From positions 1-64,000 of the IMG/VR virus record IMGVR_UViG_3300030060_004838: 64,000 nucleotides of DNA; one strand, given 5' to 3'. Below the pieces are notes generated by a model. It had not been told where the DNA came from. It did not search any database and saw only the letters and a list, made by a program, of their open reading frames with translations. Below are positions 17,889 through 26,525 of this stretch, in pieces. Made by a program: the position numbers and the translations under genes. This DNA is from a virus. Within the stretch, counting starts at the first letter, position 1; every line of letters begins with the position of its first letter.

Positions 17889-19147
17889 CACTTTCCACAA
17901 CCGCAGGGTGTCGTTTTATCTCTACAATCTTTACAAGGTTTCTTTTTACCAAACATTCTATTACTAATATTTGGAGTAAAACCAGCATTCGTTGTCATTG
18001 TTGTTCCAAATTCTTTAGATAATAAATCTCTCCAACCGAATTCTCCTGTATATTGCTCGTTAGATTTAAACTCATCTTGAAATTTTCGTCTTGTTTCTTC
18101 ATCTTCTTCACCAAATTCTATTTCAGGTCTGTTTCTCATTTCTTCCGCTTCTTCTTGTGTTGTTTGGTCAGCAACTAATTCATTTGCTTCCATTCTTTTT
18201 TGCATATAAGGATAACGGAAAGTAAAAGCAAAAGCAACAGCACCTGTAAATTCTTTAATTAAACTAACAGTTTCAGATTTTGAAGCAAATCTTTGTACTG
18301 ATGATTTAATTGAATTAGAAATTTCTGCTGGTGTAACATCACTTTCACCGTCATTATCTAAATCAAATAAATCTATTGATGCTTGGTCTTGTGTTATTAC
18401 ATCTTGTAAATATTCATCTATATTAGATAATATTGATTTAACATCTTTTATAACTGTGGATTCTGCCGCACTCCATACATCATTTATAAATTCAGCGGGA
18501 ACTTCACCCATAGGGTCTACATCCATTAATTCAGACATTTCATCATCTTCAACATCAGCGTCAGCAGATGCTCTTACTGTTTTATAACTTGTATCAAATA
18601 TACTACTCATTAATTCTTCAGCCATTTTTAATGCTGCTGAGTAGGTTCTATTATAACCTGATGATGAGTATATTCTTTGTATGTTTGTCATTTCATCATT
18701 AAATTTAGGGTCTTTTGTAATTGCATCCATAAAACCTTCAAGTAGACTATCAATCATTTCTTTAGCAATAGTTACACCTAAATCTTTAATTTGATTTTTA
18801 AGTTGTGAAGGTTCTCTCCTTATAGCCCTAAATCCTCCCTGTTCTTCTGTTGATATATTAAAAGGACCAATACTATCTAACATATCTTCTAAAGGTTGTT
18901 CAAGAGCAACTTTAAACCAATTAACTAATTCTGTTATCTTAGGATTTTTAGGGTCATTTCTAAAATCTTGCATTCTTTTATCTCTTTCCTCACCCTCTAA
19001 TGGGTTACCTTGTTCATCTCTTGTAATAGGTTGCCTATCACTTCTAAAAGGTTCATCAACAAACCCATAACCTTCTATAAAAGCAGTACCATCAGGTTTT
19101 CTAAATTTATCACCATATTCTTTCAATAGTATATTTCTCCAATTCAC
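17888..19147 (-). CDS. Tagged late protein with second tag near C-terminus (419 aa)
   Basis: Starts at a GTG (19147) whose bases overlap the previous stop (GTGA). The N-terminus is MNWRNILLKEYGDKF and, remarkably, 'FGWRDLLSKEFGTTM' recurs at about residue 385: two copies of the same tag in one protein. The tail has a cysteine cluster 'CKDCRDKTTPCGCG'. The acidic middle is helical. The duplicated tag argues that the motif is a portable binding element and not simply an N-terminal start signal. Confidence 0.8.
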   Translation of the reverse strand: MNWRNILLKEYGDKFRKPDGTAFIEGYGFVDEPFRSDRQPITRDEQGNPLEGEERDKRMQDFRNDPKNPKITELVNWFKVALEQPLEDMLDSIGPFNISTEEQGGFRAIRREPSQLKNQIKDLGVTIAKEMIDSLLEGFMDAITKDPKFNDEMTNIQRIYSSSGYNRTYSAALKMAEELMSSIFDTSYKTVRASADADVEDDEMSELMDVDPMGEVPAEFINDVWSAAESTVIKDVKSILSNIDEYLQDVITQDQASIDLFDLDNDGESDVTPAEISNSIKSSVQRFASKSETVSLIKEFTGAVAFAFTFRYPYMQKRMEANELVADQTTQEEAEEMRNRPEIEFGEEDEETRRKFQDEFKSNEQYTGEFGWRDLLSKEFGTTMTTNAGFTPNISNRMFGKKKPCKDCRDKTTPCGCGK

Positions 19148-19299
19148 TTTTCATTCCTCCTTAGTGCTTTGGTTAAAGTATCAATAATATCTAAAGGCAT
19201 ACCTAATTCTTTACCTTTTTTAGTAAAGGCTTTAAGTGCTGATTCCCAATCAGTAATTTCTTCCTTTGTTATGCTTTTTAGGTATTCTTCCCATTTCAT
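19144..19299 (-). CDS. Small tagged protein (51 aa)
   Basis: A 51-codon gene encoding MKWEEYLKSITK, a variant tag, followed by 'TDWESALKAFTKKGKELGMPLDIIDTLTKALRR', which includes a second W-x-x-x-L-K. The start overlaps the end of the upstream gene and the stop overlaps the GTG of the next. The compact helical sequence has no recognised family. Confidence 0.75.
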   Translation of the reverse strand: MKWEEYLKSITKEEITDWESALKAFTKKGKELGMPLDIIDTLTKALRRNEK

Positions 19300-19769
19300 C
19301 TAAAATCTCTCCTTAGTGTTTTTTGCCAATTTGTTCCTGCTGTTTCTTGTTTTCTTTTAGCACAATACATCCAACTTTGTAATGCTTCAGCCCCTGCTGC
19401 TTTAGCGATTGTTGCTACACTACTTAATAATGATGTTTTCATTTGGTCTATTCTAAAATATCTACCTATAATTTTATTTACCGAAGCAGTAGCAAAACTT
19501 CCTGGCCTCATTTGGTATAATTGTTTTAACATTTCTAAAAAATTTTTACAATCTAAATTAGTAGGGTCTAATACTCTACTAATATCTTGACGATTAAGAT
19601 TATTTACACCCTGTTCTAATTCTCTAACAGTTTTTAACCAAGTATCTTTTGATAACTGGCAACAGTCTTTTGCCGAACCTTCTAAAACATCTTCCATATC
19701 AAACTCTTGATAAATATATTCTTCAGTATCTAATTCTCTATCAGGTTTATAGTTCGGCATTCTAACCAT
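19296..19769 (-). CDS. Hypothetical late protein with C-terminal tag (157 aa)
   Basis: The ATG at 19769 is preferred, four bases after GGTGATTAAA. The body is helical, with 'KDCCQLSKDTWLKTVRELE' and a small-residue-rich 'SLLSSVATIAKAAGAEALQSW'. It ends 'GTNWQKTLRRDFR', so the W-x-x-x-L-[KR] element is here at the extreme C-terminus. Position of the motif at either end of different proteins is as expected for a docking peptide. Confidence 0.75.
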   Translation of the reverse strand: MVRMPNYKPDRELDTEEYIYQEFDMEDVLEGSAKDCCQLSKDTWLKTVRELEQGVNNLNRQDISRVLDPTNLDCKNFLEMLKQLYQMRPGSFATASVNKIIGRYFRIDQMKTSLLSSVATIAKAAGAEALQSWMYCAKRKQETAGTNWQKTLRRDFR

Positions 19770-19774
19770 TTTAA

Positions 19775-19882
19775 TCACCTTTTATTTCCTGTAACAAAAC
19801 ATTTTTTAGTTTTTAGTTCTTCCTTATCTATTTCTTTAGATTTAGAATCAAACCATTCGTCAAGTAAAACACACCTTGTCAT
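19775..19882 (-). CDS. Very small hypothetical protein (35 aa)
   Basis: ATG at 19882 preceded by GGGAAGGGA. The 35-residue product (MTRCVLLDEWFDSKSKEID...CFVTGNKR) has two cysteines and no recognised family. Its stop lies within the ribosome site of the next gene, as at true junctions here. Could be spurious, but the strong ribosome site and tight packing support it. Confidence 0.5.
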   Translation of the reverse strand: MTRCVLLDEWFDSKSKEIDKEELKTKKCFVTGNKR

Positions 19883-19929
19883 TCCCTTCCCTCTATTTAT
19901 TTAAAATTTGAACTTCTTTATAATAATTA

Positions 19930-20694
19930 CTACCCAAGCAAGACCATTAGATTATTACCCATTGGCATTAATTGGTCTGCTATCATATTTAATTTTCTTT
20001 GAAATACTCTTTCATTAGTAGATAATAACATTGTACTTCTTCTCATTCCTGCGGGTATAAAATCTGTAAATTTAAAACTAACAATAAAAGCACCACTACC
20101 GTCATCATTTACTGGTCCAATATTAACATACATATCATTAGCATATTCACTTTTCCAAAAATTATCTATTATACCATAATATTCATTCTTAGTACCAAAC
20201 CTTTTTACTATTTCTCCCTCTCTTCCTTTTAATGTAGATTTTATCCACTCTAATACTTGACAAGCAATATCTTCATCTTTAAAAGGTATAAACTGAGCAA
20301 ACATTTCTACACCAATTTTTCCATCTAATCTATCGGGTCTATTCTTCGGTACTAATTCTATTTTAAAACCATAATAATACCCATTACCTTCATATCTTAT
20401 GTTATAATCTAAATCCGAATCTCCTTCTACACCATCAAATGCTCTTGACCTAACTATAAGTTCGTCTTGTTCACCGTCATCTCTATGACTTATTATAGTA
20501 CCTGACATAGAATTTAAAGCATCAAATATTTTTGATACATATGATTTCATTCTTGCTATTACTAATTTATGTTTTTCTAAAAGTTCAGCATTACAATCTC
20601 TTTCATCTTTTTCAGGTAATGGTTGTCTTTTGACCTTAGTAGATTGTCTACCTACCTGTATTTGGTCTTTTTTTAATTGTTCATTCCAAGTCAT
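19930..20694 (-). CDS. Late protein with both tags (254 aa)
   Basis: From ATG 20694: MTWNEQLKKDQIQVG, then 'RQSTKVKRQPLPEKDERDC', i.e. the W-x-x-x-L-K tag immediately followed by the second tag of the modular proteins at 27-31 kb. The rest is a globular domain of about 215 residues with strand-rich stretches ('YYYGFKIELVPKN', 'GAFIVSFKFTDFIPAG'). It appears to be a single-module relative of the multi-module proteins. Function unknown; probable virion protein. Confidence 0.85.
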   Translation of the reverse strand: MTWNEQLKKDQIQVGRQSTKVKRQPLPEKDERDCNAELLEKHKLVIARMKSYVSKIFDALNSMSGTIISHRDDGEQDELIVRSRAFDGVEGDSDLDYNIRYEGNGYYYGFKIELVPKNRPDRLDGKIGVEMFAQFIPFKDEDIACQVLEWIKSTLKGREGEIVKRFGTKNEYYGIIDNFWKSEYANDMYVNIGPVNDDGSGAFIVSFKFTDFIPAGMRRSTMLLSTNERVFQRKLNMIADQLMPMGNNLMVLLG

Positions 20695-21559
20695 GTAATT
20701 CCTCCAATAATTCAAACATTGGTTTATCTAAATTTGGCTCAACATCTATTTTATCCCTTCTTAATGATTCAGAAACTGTACTATATTCTGAGTCTTCTAA
20801 TCTTCCATTATCTACTAAGTTGTCAAGATGTGTTTCTCCTTTAGAAGTTATACTTGGGAAGCCCTCTTTTTTAAAAGTTAAATAACCTTTGCTAATTAAT
20901 CCTACTACTGTTTTTTCATTTTTAGACCACTCTCCAAAAAAGTGCCTCCAAGCATCAGATAGTTTCCAATTAGGATTTCTATTTCTTTTTGACTTTTTAA
21001 GTAATTTTAAACCAATATATTCTCTAAGTTTTACATTTCTAAATGTTTCATAACCATAATATATCCCTAACGGACTATTTCTATTAATAGTAATATAAAT
21101 CCAATTACCATCATAGGTATGAACAAAGTGAACTAATACTTCATGTCTTCCTAAATCAACACTAAATTGACCTGCTGCTAATTTCATTTCATCTCCTTGT
21201 GGTTTCAAAGCCCAACGGTCTGTTAAACCCCAAAATCTAACTAAACCTAATTTGTATAAGTGTCTTTGTACATTTAATTTATTAGCAATAGGGACAGGGT
21301 TCATTCTTTTTAAATCAAAAACACCAATAAAATTTATACTGTAATCACTACTTTGTCTAACTGTTGGGGAATTGTCTAATGATACCATTATAGTATCATA
21401 CTTCCATGTTTTAGAATAAGTGGTTGTTTGTCCACTTTCATCTTTATAATTATTAATTGCTATGGCTTTATCTTTTATATATTTTTTTAATTTATCAGGT
21501 AGTACAGAAAGTGCCACATAAAAATAGCCACCTGAACCTCTCGGTGTTAATTTTTTCAT
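20681..21559 (-). CDS. Hypothetical late protein (292 aa)
   Basis: Starts MKKLTPRGSGGYFYV and overlaps the stop of the GNAT/ART-like gene (ATGA) and the start of the next gene. The middle is beta-rich ('GRHEVLVHFVHTYDGNWIYITINRNS'), and the last third contains a helix-turn-helix-like 'KTVVGLISKGYLTFKKEGFPSITSKGETHLDNL'. No tag and no recognised family. It could be a partner of the upstream enzyme with which it is translationally coupled. Confidence 0.8.
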   Translation of the reverse strand: MKKLTPRGSGGYFYVALSVLPDKLKKYIKDKAIAINNYKDESGQTTTYSKTWKYDTIMVSLDNSPTVRQSSDYSINFIGVFDLKRMNPVPIANKLNVQRHLYKLGLVRFWGLTDRWALKPQGDEMKLAAGQFSVDLGRHEVLVHFVHTYDGNWIYITINRNSPLGIYYGYETFRNVKLREYIGLKLLKKSKRNRNPNWKLSDAWRHFFGEWSKNEKTVVGLISKGYLTFKKEGFPSITSKGETHLDNLVDNGRLEDSEYSTVSESLRRDKIDVEPNLDKPMFELLEELHDLE

Positions 21560-23172
21560 TCTACCCTCTCCAAATTTTCAGCAGGTATTCCACCTTCACG
21601 AACAAATGTAATTGCATTAATTCTAATATCTTTATGAAGGACAGGTTCTTTTAGGTTTTTAGTTCTAACTCCTACAACACCTACATTAGATTCTGGTATG
21701 CCTAATTCCTTTGCCCTTCTTTTAGCAAATTCTAATGCTTCTTCTTTACTTTCAGTTGTATAAGTTATTCTTTCAACATTTCTCAATTCTTTAGGTATGT
21801 GTTTATTACTTCTTGTGCGAGTATAACCTCCTGTAATACCTTCTCTTAATATTCCTTCAATATCTAATGTTCCATGATATTCTGTGATTTCTCCTAATGG
21901 ATTAACTGACTTTTTTAGGTAACTATCTAAATCATCTTGTGAGCCTGCCCAATCTGATGCAATCCCAATAATTCTATCATACATTCCTTCTGTCGTTGAG
22001 TTAAGAATTGATATTATATCTTTTAAATCCGATTCATATTTTTCAGGCTTATATCCTTCTTGTAAATCTTCAAGTATTTTTTCTTTATCTACTACCATTT
22101 GAAAATCTTTAGCAACATGAGTTGTTAATTGTACATTAGATGCCGTAGGCCATTCACTAACTGATTGATTTATATCATACCCCATCTCAGATAAAACATC
22201 AAATGTATTAAATCTGTAATAATCCATATTAAACTCTACATCTTTTTCCCATGTTGTTTTAGACAAAATTGCCAATAAAGCACACGCATCTTTTTCAGAA
22301 ATATTATCAGGTGCGGCATATATATAATCAACCATAATAACATGTCTTTTATCTTCTGGTAATTTTAAATATGGGCACAAGAATGATTTATCATAATTTC
22401 TATGCATGTGTGATGAACCTGTAAAATTATAAGAAAAAGTTTGATTCGTAATTTTATTATCAGCATAATCAACAAAACCATATGCTTTACCAACATCAAC
22501 AAGATAATCAATTTGATTTTCTATCACATCTACTATTTTCCTATAAACTTGAATACATCTTGGTGGTGGTTCATCTTTAACAGGTTTTATTTCTTTTTCT
22601 TTTTCAGGTAGTGGTGTTGTTTTTATTCTTGAAGTTCCTCTTTGTGTAGGTTTTAATTCAGCCTTTTTAATATCATATCTATTAACCATCTTTTGCCAAA
22701 ATCTTATTGATTCTGGTTCAATACTACCCACTATCAAATCAAGTTCGTATGGATTTTCTTGTCTTTCTTCTATTTTTCTTGTAATTATTTTTAGGCTATG
22801 TTCACCTACTGCTAATGCTTGTTTAAATGGTACTTCAATGTTTAATATATTTTCATAAATTTGTTTAATTAATTCATCACCTTTTTCTTTTAACTCATTA
22901 ATTAATTCTTGTACTGCTATTTCTCCAAGCCCTTGTCCTCTAACATCTTCTCTTGTAGCAAAGGTATCTAATAACCAAAATAGTTTATCTGTTCCTTTAT
23001 TATAATCTAAAAATACTGTGGCTCTTACTTTTTTATCTTTAGATATAAATTTAATATTAAAATCATTTTCTGCAAATTTGACTAACCATTCAAAACCATA
23101 TTGGTATTCTCTATCTTCTTCAGGATATTCTTGCCCTACATATACAGGTGCTTTTAGAATATTCCTCCACAT
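21556..23172 (-). CDS. Tagged GNAT acetyltransferase plus ADP-ribosyltransferase-like fusion (538 aa)
   Basis: MWRNILKAPV is the shared tag. Residues ~25-175 are a GNAT domain: 'FWLLDTFATREDVRGQGLGEIAVQEL' holds the R-G-x-G-x-G acetyl-CoA loop (78-83) and 'SIEPESIRFWQKM' fits its last helix. A diverged second tag, 'QRGTSRIKTTPLPEKEKE', links to a middle domain. The C-terminal ~110 residues start 'EYHGTLDIEGILREGI', the YHGT...I..EG pattern of ADP-ribosyltransferase-like folds (PARP/Tpt1 class), then 'YTTESKEEALEFAKRRA'. Two protein-modifying domains on a tagged late protein suggest a packaged effector that modifies host proteins early, as T4 Alt does; the analogy is inference. Confidence 0.8.
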   Translation of the reverse strand: MWRNILKAPVYVGQEYPEEDREYQYGFEWLVKFAENDFNIKFISKDKKVRATVFLDYNKGTDKLFWLLDTFATREDVRGQGLGEIAVQELINELKEKGDELIKQIYENILNIEVPFKQALAVGEHSLKIITRKIEERQENPYELDLIVGSIEPESIRFWQKMVNRYDIKKAELKPTQRGTSRIKTTPLPEKEKEIKPVKDEPPPRCIQVYRKIVDVIENQIDYLVDVGKAYGFVDYADNKITNQTFSYNFTGSSHMHRNYDKSFLCPYLKLPEDKRHVIMVDYIYAAPDNISEKDACALLAILSKTTWEKDVEFNMDYYRFNTFDVLSEMGYDINQSVSEWPTASNVQLTTHVAKDFQMVVDKEKILEDLQEGYKPEKYESDLKDIISILNSTTEGMYDRIIGIASDWAGSQDDLDSYLKKSVNPLGEITEYHGTLDIEGILREGITGGYTRTRSNKHIPKELRNVERITYTTESKEEALEFAKRRAKELGIPESNVGVVGVRTKNLKEPVLHKDIRINAITFVREGGIPAENLERVE

Positions 23173-23276
23173 AACATCATCTCTTTCTCGGATAGTTTGG
23201 TTTATTTGGTCTTTTCTTTTCCGACTTTTGGCTCGGTTCTCCTTTTTTTCTTTTTATTGGTTTTCGTATTTTATTT

Positions 23277-23405
23277 TTATTGGGCAATCGTATCACCATT
23301 CATCGCTTCAGGTTTGCCATGTTTAACCCAACATTCTTTACAAAACCCAAAAGGATAATTAGCATCTGTATTATAACAACGACCACAATAAACAAATTCT
23401 TTCAT
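23277..23405 (-). CDS. Zinc-ribbon mini-protein (42 aa)
   Basis: Starts with ATG overlapping the previous stop (ATGA at 23402-23405). The product has two C-x2-C pairs, 'YCGRCYNTD' and 'FCKECWVKHG', the classic rubredoxin-knuckle zinc ribbon, with only a short tail. Many such mini zinc proteins occur in the rightward module; this is the only free-standing one in the late operon. Function unknown. Confidence 0.7.
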   Translation of the reverse strand: MKEFVYCGRCYNTDANYPFGFCKECWVKHGKPEAMNGDTIAQ

Positions 23406-23893
23406 TTTCTACGCTTCCTTTTCTCTTTAGTCTTTCTCTTTTGTGCGTTGATGAAAGTCCTATAAATACCTGCCGCAGATTTTTTACCCATTTCTCTTGC
23501 CCTTTGTTCCATAGCAATAGCCGCTTGAGTTTTATGTGCATGAGTTCTACTACTTCTTTTTATTTTTGCTACTGAGCGTTTTGCATCTTTTACAGTTTTA
23601 AATCCTAAACCATGTATTGTTCCTTTTGGATTTTCATCTGTATATAAATCTGAATGTTTTTTAGAATTAGCGGGTTGCCCTTTCTTTCTTGGAATTCTTT
23701 TTGCTTTAAGAATATCTTTCCATGTAATAACATCTTCAGATTTTTTATAACCTGAAGCATATGCAGCAGCCGCTTGGCGTTCAGCATCTTTACGATTTTT
23801 ATAGACTTTACCACGCTTACCCCATTTATAGCCGCCTTTCACTTTTCTTATTGGTATATCAACCCCTCCTTTTGAACCAACCATGAAGGCCAT
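23402..23893 (-). CDS. Basic late protein with internal tag (163 aa)
   Basis: Three parts: residues ~15-50 'KGGYKWGKRGKVYKNRKDAERQAAAAYASGYK', a short domain common in phage and giant-virus proteins; residues ~55-66 'ITWKDILKAKRIP', an internal copy of the operon tag; and a C-terminal domain 'HSDLYTDENPKGTIHGL...KRSSRTHAHKTQAAIAMEQRA' also widespread in phages, uncharacterised. The tail is nearly all K/R. The extreme basicity suggests DNA contact inside the head. An alternative start is the in-frame ATG at 23884. Confidence 0.8.
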   Translation of the reverse strand: MAFMVGSKGGVDIPIRKVKGGYKWGKRGKVYKNRKDAERQAAAAYASGYKKSEDVITWKDILKAKRIPRKKGQPANSKKHSDLYTDENPKGTIHGLGFKTVKDAKRSVAKIKRSSRTHAHKTQAAIAMEQRAREMGKKSAAGIYRTFINAQKRKTKEKRKRRK

Positions 23894-24872
23894 ACTTTTC
23901 TTCTAAACTAAAAGTTCCTTTTCTTCTTTTCTTTTTCTTTCCTCTTTTACCTGCTCGTCTTTTGTAAGTTTTACAGGCTGAACAAGTAGGTCTGCATCTT
24001 CTCTTTCTTCCTTTAGATGCATCTTTTCTTCCACAAGGTTTCGGACCACCTTTATCATTACAAGTTCCGCAAGCAATCCAACCTTTGAATATTTTTTCTT
24101 CCCATGACTTTTTAATATCGCTATCTAAATAAGCATCAGCAATCATTATTCCTATTTCTTCACCTGCTTCTATATCACTTGGATAATGACTTCCCATAAT
24201 TACTCTTGATAATGCTATACCTTCAGCCATATTAAATAATTCATCTTCTTTTTCAGGGTGTTCTTCAGCAAGCATTTTTGCTAAAGCATATGCTTCAATT
24301 GCATGACCACTCGGAAATGCTGGTGTATCATCAGTATCTGTTACAGATTTAATTTTATCTGAAATTTCATAAGGTCTTGGTCTTTTGTATTTCATTTTTA
24401 ATTGCATTGTATAAATATCTACATCTTTAATGAATTGCTCATAATCAATTAAATTAGCCCCTACTATATCTAACATCATTTCATTATTATTTTGGTCTAA
24501 ATCATCTTGAATATCTTTGTCCATTTCATACTTTTCCATTATGTTAAGGACTTCAGATATTTCACTTTCGTTAGAAGGAAAATCTAATTCAGGAAATTTT
24601 ACCTCAAAGGAGGGTTTGCTATTTAGTAATTTTTTTTTACTGTCTGAAAGTTCTTTCATCCATTTAGATTCTGCCTTTTTAACAGAATTACCCCAATTTT
24701 TAGCACCTTTTTTTCTACATTGTACTAATGCGCCACTTGCATATGCCGAAGGCCATTTTTTATATCTTCTTCTAACTTTGTAATAACAGGCATCTTGTTT
24801 TTTACCTGATTTTTGCGTCTTACGCCTACGAAGTTTTTTCTTCTTCGCTTTCAAAGTTTCTTCCCAAGACAT
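23859..24872 (-). CDS. Tagged PAP2-type phosphatase with DUF5872-like N-terminal domain (337 aa)
   Basis: MSWEETLKAKKKK is the tag. Residues ~25-65 ('ACYYKVRRRYKKWPSAYASG' and 'ALVQCRKKGAKNWG') match a small viral domain I recall as DUF5872. Residues ~150-240 contain all three PAP2/acid-phosphatase motifs: 'KYKRPRPYE', 'PSGHAIEAYA' and 'SRVIMGSHYPSDIEAG', so the catalytic histidines are present. The tail (~260-337) is Cys- and Lys/Arg-rich. PAP2 enzymes remove phosphate from lipids or small molecules; with no TM helices this is a soluble form. Whether it acts on host lipids at entry is unknown. Confidence 0.85.
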   Translation of the reverse strand: MSWEETLKAKKKKLRRRKTQKSGKKQDACYYKVRRRYKKWPSAYASGALVQCRKKGAKNWGNSVKKAESKWMKELSDSKKKLLNSKPSFEVKFPELDFPSNESEISEVLNIMEKYEMDKDIQDDLDQNNNEMMLDIVGANLIDYEQFIKDVDIYTMQLKMKYKRPRPYEISDKIKSVTDTDDTPAFPSGHAIEAYALAKMLAEEHPEKEDELFNMAEGIALSRVIMGSHYPSDIEAGEEIGIMIADAYLDSDIKKSWEEKIFKGWIACGTCNDKGGPKPCGRKDASKGRKRRCRPTCSACKTYKRRAGKRGKKKKRRKGTFSLEEKYGLHGWFKRRG

Positions 24873-24876
24873 TAAA

Positions 24877-25197
24877 TCACCACAATTTTTTACACGCTAA
24901 ACATTTAGGGGTTGTAATTCTACCTTTACATTGGTCGCAATTATGTCTTGCTCTAAAATTTCTTCTTCTCTTTCTACTTCTATGAGTTCCGCCACCACGA
25001 TTCTTTCCTGAACGCTTGTAATTACCATACCCTTTAGCACCCGCATGAATCTTTTTACCTTCATGCGTTAGCATCATAATTTTTTTACCTGCTCTATCAG
25101 AAGGATAAACACGGCCTACTCTCATATCCTCTTTTTTCTTGGGCTTGCGCTTTTTTGTTTTGCGCTTTTTTCTTTTAAGAATATCCTCCCAACCCAA
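24877..25197 (-). CDS. Tagged very basic zinc-finger protein (106 aa)
   Basis: TTG start (25197) after GGAGGAATAAA gives MGWEDILKRKKRKTKKRKPKKK, the tag followed by a long K/R tract. The body, 'GKKIHAGAKGYGNYKRSGKN' with 'RNFRARHNCDQCKGRITTPKCLACKKLW', resembles a small family in phages and large DNA viruses (GxxGxxxY...RRxxFxARH...ACKxLW), with C-x2-C...C-x2-C zinc ligands. Probably binds nucleic acid in the virion. Confidence 0.8.
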   Translation of the reverse strand: MGWEDILKRKKRKTKKRKPKKKEDMRVGRVYPSDRAGKKIMMLTHEGKKIHAGAKGYGNYKRSGKNRGGGTHRSRKRRRNFRARHNCDQCKGRITTPKCLACKKLW

Positions 25198-25199
25198 GT

Positions 25200-25451
25200 T
25201 TATTCCTCCTTTAAATAATAATCTCCATGTTCATGTTCAGCCAAATAATCTTTATGGTCTAAAGCATCACTAATAACATACTTCAAATATACTTCTTCAA
25301 AACCTTCCAATTTTTTTCCTGCTTCGATAAAGTTTTTCATTCCAGCGGCACCGCCTTCATCTTTTAAAACTTTTTTAATAAATTTTTCATAGACTTTATA
25401 TTTTTTATTTTCAACGGCCTTTAGTTTTGCCTTTAAAATTTCTTCCCACAT
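25200..25451 (-). CDS. Small tagged protein (83 aa)
   Basis: From ATG 25451: MWEEILKAKLKAVENKKYKVYEK, the tag at the extreme N-terminus, then a helical protein ending in an acidic/histidine stretch 'LAEHEHGDYYLKEE'. No family recognised. Located in a run of five small tagged genes (23.4-25.8 kb). Confidence 0.8.
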   Translation of the reverse strand: MWEEILKAKLKAVENKKYKVYEKFIKKVLKDEGGAAGMKNFIEAGKKLEGFEEVYLKYVISDALDHKDYLAEHEHGDYYLKEE

Positions 25452-25456
25452 AGTAA

Positions 25457-25777
25457 TCACATATTATTAATTATATTATCATACATAGACATAATCTCTT
25501 TTGTAACTGTATTCCAATTTACATCATCAAGAGAATATCCATCACCTACAAATCTACGACTCCATTCAGCATCCATATTAACTAAGTTTCTTGCATTACC
25601 CCATGTTCTTTGGAATGAATCTCTAATTGTTTTATAATCAACAGGCATACCTAACCTTTTATTCATAAAAGACATAGTTTCTATATGATAAGGGATAGTA
25701 GTGGCTAAAGATTCTTTCATCATATCTAATAATACCTTAGTGGCATCGTCTTCTTTTCTAAGAATATTATTCCACAT
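25457..25777 (-). CDS. Small tagged protein (106 aa)
   Basis: MWNNILRKEDDATK: tag with K replaced by R. The rest is an alpha-helical globular protein ('LLDMMKESLATTIPYHIETMSFMNKRLG', 'WNTVTKEIMSMYDNIINN'). The start overlaps the end of the membrane surface protein gene. No family recognised. Confidence 0.8.
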   Translation of the reverse strand: MWNNILRKEDDATKVLLDMMKESLATTIPYHIETMSFMNKRLGMPVDYKTIRDSFQRTWGNARNLVNMDAEWSRRFVGDGYSLDDVNWNTVTKEIMSMYDNIINNM

Positions 25778-26525
25778 CTTCTTCCCTCGCTTCTAATTCG
25801 ATATTATACCAAATAATTTCGTCTATTACTATGTTATCATCATTTATTAAATAAACATATGCATCATAACTGCCATTAGTAAAACTACCTAAAGACATAT
25901 TTCTATATTCAGCATCTCCATTATAAACATCCCATACATCTATTGAATAGTTATAAGGTTCTTCGTATGTTCCATTAGCATCATATACTAAAAATTGTAC
26001 TTCTACCTGTTGTACTTCATCACAATTAACATCAACATCATATGTAAATTCTAAAGATGTATTTGCAATTTTATCTAAGTAATAATCATAGAATAAAGGT
26101 TCACATTCTTCATAAGGTTCACATGAACCATCATCTACATTTGCTTCAGGGTCATAGTTTTCAGCAGCATCATTTGTACAACCCCAAATCATTTCATCAT
26201 ATTCATTACCTTCATCATCTTCCCAAAACCATTCATCGTCATCTCCATTACCTGCGGGAGTAAGGTCAATAATACCTGATAATTCTAAACCACTTGTTGA
26301 TAGTAGAATGAGTATTGGTATTAGGGCGGTTAATAATTTATGAGTTTTATTTGCCATTTCTGTTGCCCTATCAATTGCTGAAGTATTTTCTTTAATAGCA
26401 TTAGAATTATTTAATTTACCATCGTCAAGTAAATCAGCAATAACATCTCCTTTTGAACGACCTGTTAATTTAGCAATCTCATCAGCATTTTCTAAGGAAG
26501 TCTGTATATCAGGGGTATCACTCAT
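25767..26525 (-). CDS. Membrane-anchored surface protein with DDGSC motif (252 aa)
   Basis: ATG at 26525 follows GGAGTGTTAAAA. Residues 1-63 are helical, residues ~64-88 are hydrophobic ('LLTALIPILILLSTSGLEL'), and the C-terminal ~160 residues are very acidic and cysteine-containing. Residues ~115-140 read GCTNDAAENY-DPEANVDDGSC, a motif frequent in secreted proteins of marine bacteria and archaea. The rest is beta-rich ('EVQQVEVQFLVYDANGTY', 'GSYDAYVYLINDDN') with N-x-S/T sites. A likely exposed domain on virion or infected cell; receptor binding is a guess. Confidence 0.75.
   Translation of the reverse strand: MSDTPDIQTSLENADEIAKLTGRSKGDVIADLLDDGKLNNSNAIKENTSAIDRATEMANKTHKLLTALIPILILLSTSGLELSGIIDLTPAGNGDDDEWFWEDDEGNEYDEMIWGCTNDAAENYDPEANVDDGSCEPYEECEPLFYDYYLDKIANTSLEFTYDVDVNCDEVQQVEVQFLVYDANGTYEEPYNYSIDVWDVYNGDAEYRNMSLGSFTNGSYDAYVYLINDDNIVIDEIIWYNIELEAREEDVE

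Noticed and set aside
23018-23465. Rightward frames inside and after the leftward tagged-enzyme gene
   Set aside because: Phenylalanine/serine-rich translations typical of antisense shadows of AT-rich genes; the leftward zinc mini-protein at 23277-23405 explains the gap better.
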